A stretch of 6,034 nt of DNA from the NCBI GenBank assembly GCA_009787485.1, contig WQWP01000136.1, forward strand, positions 1 through 6,034, in the 5' to 3' direction. Below, piece by piece: positions 1 through 5,629 of the stretch (positions within the stretch are counted from its first letter, which is position 1; every line of letters begins with the position of its first letter). The translations under genes were made by a program, and so were the position numbers. The notes beneath the pieces are model-generated. The model saw only the letters and a program-made list of their open reading frames with translations, ran no database searches and had not been told where the DNA came from. Origin of the DNA: Lentimicrobiaceae bacterium (GTDB lineage Bacteria; Bacteroidota; Bacteroidia; Bacteroidales; WCHB1-69).

Positions 1-78
1 ATACTTGGTGCTTGCACGGTATAAACATAATAGTGCATAGCAATACTATTTTAAGGATTTTCATTAACAATTAAGAAT

Positions 79-220
79 AAAAATTAAACTTCCGGTGGTC
101 TTAAAAGCACACAGATGACACAGATGACACAAGATTTTCACAGATTAATAACAAATAAAATCTGCGTTTATCTGTTTAATCTGCGTCATCTGCGTGCAAA
201 AAAATCAAACCTCCGGAGGT
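79..220. repeat. Imperfect 21-bp direct repeats flanking the cagatgac palindrome
   Basis: Bases 79-99 and 200-220 match at 18 of 21 positions, counting a shared A-run, and bracket the palindrome at 107-197. Read on the minus strand, 205-219 is the end of the 119-aa gene (codons for PPEV and stop) and 84-98 again reads CCA CCG GAA GTT TAA, also PPEV and stop, with all three differences silent. This fits a target duplication on insertion of the palindrome, or a local slippage duplication. The region 1-78 shows no gene or other clear feature. Confidence 0.5.
107..197. repeat. Imperfect palindromic interspersed repeat (cagatgac type)
   Basis: Bases 107-125 pair with 179-197 at 17 of 19 positions, and an inner stem pairs 139-146 with 159-166 (7 of 8), leaving a loop at about 147-158. 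The left arm contains a tandem 9-mer (acagatgac at 111-119 and 120-128). The motif cagatgac/cacagatt resembles intergenic palindromes I associate with Bacteroidota genomes; that family link is from memory, not a search. It begins 7 bp beyond the stop codon of the 119-aa gene, so as minus-strand RNA it could form a hairpin at the 3' end of that message. In minus-strand RNA the two mismatches become G-U pairs. The short ORF that crosses it on the plus strand (115-297) is a by-product of the repeat. Confidence 0.75.
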
Positions 221-564
221 TGCTCAATCCGACTAAAAAAATCCTCAATAGGAAGATCTTCCTTACCCGAAACTCTAAATTTCCCTATGTTTTTTGAAAA
301 TAAATTTGCTAATTCTATACTTTGCGCCACTTGTTGCGAAAAATCATGATGGACAATCTCTACATAATTACAATCGGTCTGCATATCGCCATCTTCATCA
401 ATATCATTACCTTCGCCGGTAATAAGTTCTACAATTAATTCAGCCACGCTGTTTATTTCTCCGTTTGGACTTTCCATTTCGTAAGCGCTGGAGATAAAAA
501 AACCTCTATTGATGTAAACCAATAACAACAAGATAGTTAAAAGATTTCTTACAATAGGCTTCAT
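205..564 (-). CDS. Small secreted or membrane-anchored acidic protein of unknown function (119 aa)
   Basis: I cannot assign a function. The protein starts with a short basic segment (KPIVR) and a hydrophobic stretch at about residues 8-26 ending in FFISSA, which fits a signal peptide (possible cleavage near residue 27) or a single membrane anchor. The middle is acidic, with DIDEDGD at residues 54-60 after a predicted helix (SVAELIVELITG). The DxDxDG spacing resembles a calcium-binding EF-hand loop, but position 12 of such a loop would be Cys65 rather than Glu, so calcium binding is only a guess. The C-terminal half (VHHDFSQQ, about 71-78, to PPEV) looks soluble. The ATG at 564 is preceded by an A-rich leader, as is common in Bacteroidota. 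It lies 94 bp downstream of the GLPGLI gene on the same strand, so co-transcription is possible although a repeat lies in the gap. The last six codons are partly duplicated beyond the repeat at 107-197. That the ORF is real is inferred from its signal-like start, length and orientation. Confidence 0.65.
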   Translation of the reverse strand: MKPIVRNLLTILLLLVYINRGFFISSAYEMESPNGEINSVAELIVELITGEGNDIDEDGDMQTDCNYVEIVHHDFSQQVAQSIELANLFSKNIGKFRVSGKEDLPIEDFFSRIEQPPEV

Positions 565-620
565 TTTTTATTTATTCGATGTGAAAACGTGAAGATTTGC
601 TAAAAATTGTGTAAAGGGAT

Positions 621-648
621 GGGATTCCTCGCTACGCTCGGAATGACG
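621..648. repeat. Short interspersed repeat with imperfect palindrome (attcctcgctacgctcggaat type)
   Basis: Bases 624-644 form an imperfect palindrome: attcc at 624-628 pairs with ggaat at 640-644, with further GC matches inside. The sequence (reverse complement cattccgagcgtagcgagg) is one I recognise as a frequent intergenic repeat in Bacteroidota; this is from memory and not searched. It fills much of the 94-bp gap between the stop of the GLPGLI gene (659) and the start of the 119-aa gene (564). It has no T-run typical of an intrinsic terminator. Confidence 0.6.
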
Positions 649-658
649 ACCACCCTAC

Positions 659-1399
659 TTAAAATGGAATTGCCCAAAAATAAGGACGTTGCATTTTCTC
701 ACATTCATCAATATACTTCATTACCTTTTTATCGTATTCGCTTTGGGTAATAAATTTTCGTTTTTTCTTGACCGCCGGTTTTTCTATCTCTATGTTTTCA
801 TCGGGAAGTAAAATGCTGGTGGCGGTGTACACTACGGCGCCGTTCGCTTCGTTTACCTCCAAAATCATGCCGGGTAAGCCGCAATATTTGTTTGGACCCA
901 GGGGCACGGGCAAATCCAAAGCAAACCAGGCGATGACTTCTTTCTCTTTTATCGGATCGAAATAAGAGGCGTTCATGCAGATACGCCCGGCAATTTCTTT
1001 CATGTCGTTTTTGATTTTCCAATTTTGGCAGATTAGAGAATCTTGAATTACATATTGTTTGTTCAGCAAACTCAGTACGTCGAAAGTTTCGTTTTTTTCG
1101 CGGTCTCTGTAAATGATGTAATCGTCGCCTTTGCGCCATTGACTGTATTCTTCATTTTCTTGATATTCAAACCGATCTGCGTTAGAGTTGAATTTTAGCT
1201 CTGCGGTTACTGTGTATTCGCTGTTGTCGCCCCAAACATACGCCATGCGTTCTCTTTCGGTTTTAGGCATGGTTTTGCTGGATTCTACTTTCTTTGTCCA
1301 ATTGTGGGATACGGTGTAGGTTATGATGCCGCTTTCCTGAGGGTGGGCGTAAATTGTGATTAGGAGGAGGGCTAAGGTTAAAAGGATTGGGTTTTTCAT
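659..1399 (-). CDS. GLPGLI family secreted protein (246 aa)
   Basis: This belongs to the GLPGLI family (TIGR01200 type), a group of secreted Bacteroidota proteins named after their conserved motif; their biochemical role is unknown. The motif appears as GLPGMI at residues 174-179, preceded by the usual context IAWF (156-159) and PVPLGP (164-169) and followed by LEV. The N-terminus MKNPILLTLALLLITIYA is a clear signal peptide (cleavage around residues 18-21), so the protein should be exported to the periplasm or outer membrane. Length is normal for the family. The ATG at 1399 was chosen because the signal peptide starts there; the 20 in-frame codons upstream (to 1459) are encoded by the intergenic repeat and an A-rich leader. 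The region after the motif is basic (KKKRKF, about 209-214), and the protein ends in FWAIPF. It lies 113 bp downstream of a large outer-membrane barrel gene on the same strand; such pairings are common in Bacteroidota and suggest a joint envelope role (inference). Confidence 0.88.
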   Translation of the reverse strand: MKNPILLTLALLLITIYAHPQESGIITYTVSHNWTKKVESSKTMPKTERERMAYVWGDNSEYTVTAELKFNSNADRFEYQENEEYSQWRKGDDYIIYRDREKNETFDVLSLLNKQYVIQDSLICQNWKIKNDMKEIAGRICMNASYFDPIKEKEVIAWFALDLPVPLGPNKYCGLPGMILEVNEANGAVVYTATSILLPDENIEIEKPAVKKKRKFITQSEYDKKVMKYIDECEKMQRPYFWAIPF

Positions 1400-1427
1400 A
1401 TTGTTTGTTTTTTGTTTTTGTTTTTTC

Positions 1428-1500
1428 AGCACAGAGGCACGGAGGGCGCAGAGTTTCACAGAGTCTCTGTGTATCTTTGTGTCCTCCGTGTCTCTGTGCT
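1428..1500. repeat. Long imperfect palindromic interspersed repeat (cacagag type)
   Basis: Bases 1428-1463 and 1465-1500 are 36-nt arms that pair at 30 of 36 positions, with one central base. Four of the six mismatches are G-T when read as plus-strand RNA, so that strand would pair at 34 of 36 positions including wobbles. The motif (agcacagag ... cacggagg ... cacagag) resembles a widespread intergenic palindrome type; this is from memory. It lies in the 113-bp gap between the outer-membrane barrel gene and the GLPGLI gene, and starts 12 bp beyond the barrel stop codon. It could attenuate or stabilise the message, but the genes read the minus strand, on which pairing is poorer. Confidence 0.75.
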
Positions 1501-1512
1501 AAAATCCACACA

Positions 1513-4341
1513 CTATCTATTTGCCACTCTAACTCTTTGATTTCCGGTACTCTTCACCTCAAACCCCTTCAAATTATAAGCCACCGTCAGCAAAAAATAC
1601 CGCGCCAGCGTCGGCGAAACTCTATATTCTATATAATTTACCGCCGCGATCTGCCTGATATATTCATTTTGATTCAAAACATCCACCGCCGCCAACCGCA
1701 ACTCCCACTGATTTTTCTTGCCAATTACCTGCCGCACCGAAATATTTAAGTTGTGTATATCTTGATTAAACTCAAAGTTTCTGTTAGTATAGTTTGAAAA
1801 CCGATAAGTTCCTTCTAAATAAGTTTTTTTGAAAACCTGCCATTTCGCATACAAACTGGCTCCATAGTTTATAAAAGTCTGGTTTCTATCTATTTGAATT
1901 GAATAGGTAGTAAAAGTTTGTGCCACACTACCTCCAACACCAAAATTTAATCTTTGACCAATCGTTAAATTTAAGTTCAAATGTGCGCCATAATTCTTTG
2001 AATTTGTGATATTTTTAATATTGTTAATAAACACCGGTGCATTGCCGATTCCTCCATTTATGGAAGCATTTGCGGTGAGTTTCGTTTTCACAATCGGGAA
2101 ACTTGTCCATGAATAGAAAGAAAACCGGTTTCCGCCTTTTACATTATCGGGCGTGGAAGTGGTTACGAAGCCTTGATTTTCAACAAATTCAGTAATTTGA
2201 TTATACACAATCTGACTGTCGTAAAATTTAGCAGTACTATTAAAATAAATACTGATCATGGAAGCGCTATTCCAATAATTTATTCCTCCATTTATTTCAT
2301 GATAACGTTCAGGGGTTAAATCTGTATTACCCAATATTTTATACATTCTATTCGATAAATTGGGCATGGGAAACAAGTATGAAATATCCGGTGCGGAAAC
2401 ATCATAAGAATAGCCCGCGTCCACATAAACATTTTTCGGAAGTTGCAGATATGCAGAAAAATAAGGAATGAAGCTATTATAGGGCAAAAAATTTTGTTCA
2501 TCAACAGGTTGCAGTCTTGTTTCGCAAATGCCTTTCATGATAATGGATTGAAAGGCGCCCCCTAAACTTAAATTTATACCGTTGTACCCATAGTTGGCAG
2601 AGGCGCCCACTCGGTTGTAAAGCGTATTATTCTCGTAATCAATCCAAAGAGAATCAATCTCCACATTAGAATTTGCGGGGTCGGTTGAGTTGTTTTTATT
2701 GCGGCTCAAACTGTTGCTGAAATTATAAAACCCGAGTAATGAGAATCTTTTGCCCAATGGTTCCACATACAAAACACTCGATTTAACAAGGTGATCTTCA
2801 GAGTTTCTGTTGTTTTTAACCACGAACTTTATCTGTTCGGACGTCGTGCCATAAAAAAACTCATTTATATTGTTAATATCCTCTAAATTATTTCCATTTT
2901 TATAATTGTAGAAACCACTCAAGGCAAAATTACGCCCTTTTTTCTTAAATTTGTGATTATAAATCGTTAACACATCGAAATTCACATCGTCGTTCAAATA
3001 TTCATTATTCACGGAATTTAGGTTAATAGGCACAAATTCGGGCGTTTGAAAAAATTGGTCGGTTTTATACAATCTGTTAACAGGCTCATATTTAAAGTTT
3101 GCTCGCACCACAATGTTATTTGCCGAGTCTATCTCGTACTCAAAGCGTGTAGAAAAACTATGGTTTTGGCGAAGATTGTCGTTGTGGGTAGTGTCTATCC
3201 TCCAAAAAGAGGAGTCATTTTCTAAAAAAGTTTCCCTTTCAGCAAACAGATCGTTAAATGCCTTATTTACAGTATAAAAATATCCGACATTGAATTTTAC
3301 TTTTTTGTGGTAATAATTATAATTTACGCCGCCGCCGCCGTTGTTCGAGAAACCGCCTTCTAAACTGCTGCCAAAGGAACTATAAGAATAATAACGCATT
3401 CCCCTCATGGAAGAGCCAAAGCCAAAATCGCCGTTATCGTTTCCGCTTTGCATGCTTTGTCCGTAAAATTCCGACCGGTCATTCCAATCCATATTTGATT
3501 GGTTCAGGTTGTTTCCATATCCGATAAACGAGAGTTGTTGTTTGTCGGTAAACCAGTTAAAATTTCCTTTGGCCACCCAGCGGTGTGGTGCGCCGGAGCC
3601 CCAGCCGTAGCCGGCGCTTGCCTTTCCGAAATAGCCTTTTTTATACTCATCTTTCAGCTCCAAATTCATCACTTTTTCCTTAGAGCCGTCGGCAATGCCG
3701 GTAATTTTTTCCTGTTCCGATTTTTCGGTGAAAACCTGCACTTTCGATATGGCCGCGGCATCTAAATTTTGTGTTACCGTTTTGGGGTTGTTTCCAAAAA
3801 ACGCCTTACCATCCACATATACCGTTTTCACGTCTTTGCCCATGGTAGAGATATTTCCGTCCACATCTACATCAATGCCGGGCAGGCGGCGCAGCAGATC
3901 CTCTACGGTGGAACCGGGAGGAACTTTAAAAGTGCTTGCATCATATTCTACCGTATCTCCTTTAATAAAAATGGGCGCTTTGGCTTCGCGAATGACGATT
4001 TCCATTAAAAAATGCGCGATAGGTTTCAGCACAATAAGTCCCAAATTAATCTCTTTTTCCTCTTGCGGCTCAATGAAAAACGCTTGCGGCATATAGGTAA
4101 AATGTGAAATTTTAAGGATATAATTTGCTTTTCTAATATTTCTGAACGCAAAATTTCCTTTCGAATCGGAGGTGGTAAAATTTACCAGGGTAGAATCTTT
4201 TACACTTAACAACATTACTGTTGCAGAAGGAATCGGCTCATTTATCGTGTCTTTAAGCATTCCTGTGATGGTAAATTGGGCTTTTGCGGAAAAAGCGAAC
4301 AAAAGGAATGCTAAAAAAGAGAGGATTTTTTTTGTATTCAT
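1513..4341 (-). CDS. Outer-membrane beta-barrel family protein with carboxypeptidase-like regulatory domain (942 aa)
   Basis: A large outer-membrane protein related to TonB-dependent receptors. Residues 1-21 are a signal peptide with a signal peptidase I site after SAKA. Residues about 23-105 form a carboxypeptidase-like regulatory (CarboxypepD_reg) beta-sandwich (ITGMLKDTINEPIPSATVML, SKGNFAFRNI). Residues about 107-235 are plug-like and carry the family's hallmark blocks: KGDTVEYDASTFKV, PGSTVEDLLRRLPGIDVD, DGNISTMGKDVKTVYVDGK, FFGNNPK and GIADGSKEKVMNLEL. KKGYFGKASAGYG then begins the barrel (outer membrane beta-barrel family, PF14905 type), rich in alternating aromatic strands and Gly/Asn/Ser loops (for example residues about 297-340). 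The last strand is likely RYFLLTVAYNLKGF (914-927), followed by a basic tail of about 15 residues. I see no clear TonB box and no SusD-like partner next to it, so the substrate is unknown; transport or surface assembly are both possible. The gene is intact and full length. The GLPGLI gene follows it on the same strand. Confidence 0.92.
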   Translation of the reverse strand: MNTKKILSFLAFLLFAFSAKAQFTITGMLKDTINEPIPSATVMLLSVKDSTLVNFTTSDSKGNFAFRNIRKANYILKISHFTYMPQAFFIEPQEEKEINLGLIVLKPIAHFLMEIVIREAKAPIFIKGDTVEYDASTFKVPPGSTVEDLLRRLPGIDVDVDGNISTMGKDVKTVYVDGKAFFGNNPKTVTQNLDAAAISKVQVFTEKSEQEKITGIADGSKEKVMNLELKDEYKKGYFGKASAGYGWGSGAPHRWVAKGNFNWFTDKQQLSFIGYGNNLNQSNMDWNDRSEFYGQSMQSGNDNGDFGFGSSMRGMRYYSYSSFGSSLEGGFSNNGGGGVNYNYYHKKVKFNVGYFYTVNKAFNDLFAERETFLENDSSFWRIDTTHNDNLRQNHSFSTRFEYEIDSANNIVVRANFKYEPVNRLYKTDQFFQTPEFVPINLNSVNNEYLNDDVNFDVLTIYNHKFKKKGRNFALSGFYNYKNGNNLEDINNINEFFYGTTSEQIKFVVKNNRNSEDHLVKSSVLYVEPLGKRFSLLGFYNFSNSLSRNKNNSTDPANSNVEIDSLWIDYENNTLYNRVGASANYGYNGINLSLGGAFQSIIMKGICETRLQPVDEQNFLPYNSFIPYFSAYLQLPKNVYVDAGYSYDVSAPDISYLFPMPNLSNRMYKILGNTDLTPERYHEINGGINYWNSASMISIYFNSTAKFYDSQIVYNQITEFVENQGFVTTSTPDNVKGGNRFSFYSWTSFPIVKTKLTANASINGGIGNAPVFINNIKNITNSKNYGAHLNLNLTIGQRLNFGVGGSVAQTFTTYSIQIDRNQTFINYGASLYAKWQVFKKTYLEGTYRFSNYTNRNFEFNQDIHNLNISVRQVIGKKNQWELRLAAVDVLNQNEYIRQIAAVNYIEYRVSPTLARYFLLTVAYNLKGFEVKSTGNQRVRVANR

Positions 4342-4450
4342 AATTGAAGTTCTTTTCGATGGAAAGATTTGCGCGAAAGTATAAAATATTGTATGGGATA
4401 GATGGAATTTGTACTTAATTTTGGATTAAAGCGAGCACGTACATCATAAC

Positions 4451-4651
4451 AGCCTCGCAGAGGCGGCACTTTATTAACCGTAGGTTTTAACCTACGGTTG
4501 TAACATGATACACAGTACCCTGAAGCCCCGCATGGGGCGATACTTCTTACGTGTGTAGTAGTGCCGTCCTTGCAGGACTTCAGATTGTGTGCACTGCCTC
4601 TTAACCGTAGGTTGAAACCTACGGTTAATAAAGTGCCGCCTCTGCGAGGCT
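4451..4651. repeat. Mirror-symmetric six-hairpin palindromic element (201 bp, MITE- or REP-cluster-like)
   Basis: The ends are a perfect 37-bp inverted repeat (4451-4487 with 4615-4651) that extends to 49 bp with one G-T mismatch (4451-4499 with 4603-4651). Inside are six local hairpins in mirror order. A is 4452-4464 (gcctc-gca-gaggc). B is 4476-4499 (aaccgtaggtt, 2-nt loop, aacctacggtt). C is 4525-4538 (gcccc-gcat-ggggc). C' is 4566-4578 (gtcct-tgc-aggac). B' is 4603-4626. A' is 4638-4650 (gcctc-tgc-gaggc). C and C' are also flanked by inverted ctgaag/cttcag (4520-4525, 4578-4583). There is no ORF and no clear target-site duplication. It occupies most of the 355-bp space between the divergent barrel and DUF721 genes. 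A non-autonomous mobile element or clustered REP-like palindromes are the likeliest explanations. Confidence 0.85.
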
Positions 4652-4696
4652 ATTGTGACAATTTTTTATGTTAATTTGCATTCCATTATCGCTACC

Positions 4697-4978
4697 ATGA
4701 ATAATCAGGAAATTGGCAGTTATATTCAACATTTTTTTGCTAAAAACGGTAAAATCTCCCTGTTTTTAGAGCAACAAGCCGTTGCATTGTGGGCGCAAAC
4801 GGTGGGCGAGTTTATTGCTAAACAAACTACAAAAATAACGGCAAAACAAGGGGTGCTTTATGTTACTATTCCCAATGCGGCGCTCCGGTTTGAGGTGCTG
4901 AGCAGCCGCAGCCAAATTATTACAAAAATTAACCAAACATTAGGCAGCGATGTTATTAAAGGAATCATTATTAAATAA
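4697..4978 (+). CDS. DUF721 domain protein (DciA-like), 93 aa
   Basis: The protein is almost entirely one DUF721 domain, a KH-like fold found in DciA, which loads the replicative helicase DnaB in many bacteria. Visible conserved positions are the N-terminal helix IGSYIQHFF (6-14), W32 with VGEFIA (36-41), T44, the strand GVLYVTIPNAALRFEL-like segment (52-66, here ending FEV), R71 in the following helix, and the ending GSDVIKGIII (83-92). A length of about 95 residues is usual for Bacteroidota members, which lack the longer extensions of other DciA proteins. Family membership is well supported; the DciA function is inferred. The ATG at 4697 is preferred over an in-frame GTG at 4655, because the domain starts with MNNQEIGSYI and the extension has no similarity to the domain. 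It is the first gene of an operon, with 15 bp to the next ORF. Confidence 0.85.
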   Translation: MNNQEIGSYIQHFFAKNGKISLFLEQQAVALWAQTVGEFIAKQTTKITAKQGVLYVTIPNAALRFEVLSSRSQIITKINQTLGSDVIKGIIIK

Positions 4979-4993
4979 TTAAATCTATACATT

Positions 4994-5620
4994 ATGAAAT
5001 TCAAAAAATACGGAAGTCCATGGTATTTTGCCATTAAAGGTGCATTGTTTTTATTAATCAGCATCGTTTCTTTTGTTCAAGTTCCGGGTAGCTTTAACAC
5101 GCTGGGGTACTTGTCTTTCCTTTTTATTTTATTCATGTCGGTGGCTGTTTTTGGCAACACATATATCTTAAAATCTAAAAAGGAAAGAATTGCCGGCATC
5201 GTGCTTGCCTTGTGCCACTTTGCGTTTGCTATTATTTTATTGGTTTTGACCATAAAAAAGGGCAATGTTACACTGGCTGAGGAAACTGCCTTACGCGCCA
5301 CAACCTTCCTTTGGATACGCAACTGGTTTGCTTTCTTCTTGTTAACCGAATGGATCGAAGCTATTCACCTCTTGGTTAAGAAAAATGCGCATGCCATCAC
5401 TGTTTTTATGGGAAGTATTATGACCGCCATTTTTCTCGTTGTTTTTGCTTATTTGAAGAGAACGGCTGAGGTTACGCCTATAGATTTTTACGACATGCCT
5501 TTCCTTTTCTTGGCGCTTATTACTCTATTGGCAGGTTTGGGATCCATCGCTACGGCATTTATGCTGAATGTGGGCAACAAACATTCTTATAATGATGAAG
5601 TAGGCAGTTTTGGCGTGTGA
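4994..5620 (+). CDS. Six-helix integral membrane protein, possibly DUF308/HdeD-like (208 aa)
   Basis: Hydrophobic segments at about residues 11-30, 36-58, 66-87, 104-127, 134-154 and 166-191 predict six transmembrane helices with short loops. The positively charged stretches MKFKKYG, KSKKER (60-65), KK (129-130) and LKR (154-156) indicate where the cytoplasmic sides may lie. The opening WYFAIKGALFLLISIVSF followed by a proline and a second helix, and the overall length, resemble the DUF308/HdeD family of small six-helix membrane proteins, but I see no diagnostic motif and treat this as tentative. No signal peptide cleavage site or catalytic residues are evident. It sits between the DUF721 gene (15 bp upstream) and tilS (9 bp downstream), so it is very likely co-transcribed with both; this context gives no functional clue. 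The ATG at 4994 is the first in frame. Confidence 0.8.
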   Translation: MKFKKYGSPWYFAIKGALFLLISIVSFVQVPGSFNTLGYLSFLFILFMSVAVFGNTYILKSKKERIAGIVLALCHFAFAIILLVLTIKKGNVTLAEETALRATTFLWIRNWFAFFLLTEWIEAIHLLVKKNAHAITVFMGSIMTAIFLVVFAYLKRTAEVTPIDFYDMPFLFLALITLLAGLGSIATAFMLNVGNKHSYNDEVGSFGV

Positions 5621-5629
5621 TCAAATGCT

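Noticed and set aside
29..50. Hairpin aatagt ... actatt followed by T's, a possible terminator
   Set aside because: The stem is only 6 bp and AT-rich with a 10-nt loop, which is expected by chance in AT-rich intergenic DNA.
115..297. Plus-strand ORF of 60 codons
   Set aside because: It begins inside the palindromic repeat at 107-197 and runs antisense into the 119-aa gene; its composition (many Lys, Arg, Leu, no domain) reflects the repeat rather than a gene.
1400..1459. Upstream in-frame extension of the GLPGLI gene to an ATG at 1459
   Set aside because: The 20 extra codons come from the palindromic repeat and an A-rich leader, and they would put a non-signal segment in front of a clean signal peptide starting at 1399.
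1387..1749. 120-codon plus-strand ORF over the cacagag repeat and the 3' end of the barrel gene
   Set aside because: It is antisense to well-supported coding sequence and is partly encoded by the repeat. The other antisense ORFs over the barrel and GLPGLI genes were dismissed for the same reason.
4374..4381. Possible Bacteroidota -7 element (TACTTTCG on the minus strand) upstream of the barrel gene
   Set aside because: It matches TAnnTTTG at five of six fixed positions, but no TTTG/TTG -33 element lies at the usual distance.
4451..4651. CRISPR array or tRNA-like gene as an explanation of the repeated hairpins
   Set aside because: The repeats are inverted and mirror-ordered rather than direct with unique spacers, and no cloverleaf or CCA end can be drawn.
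4671..4678. Possible -7 element TTAATTTG upstream of the DUF721 gene
   Set aside because: It matches five of six fixed positions, but the nearest upstream TTG (4653-4655) is only 15 bp away instead of about 19-21, so support is too weak for a feature.
4655..4696. In-frame GTG start for the DUF721 gene
   Set aside because: The 14 extra residues do not belong to the domain, and the GTG falls within the palindrome abutting the repeat element, where a promoter is more likely.
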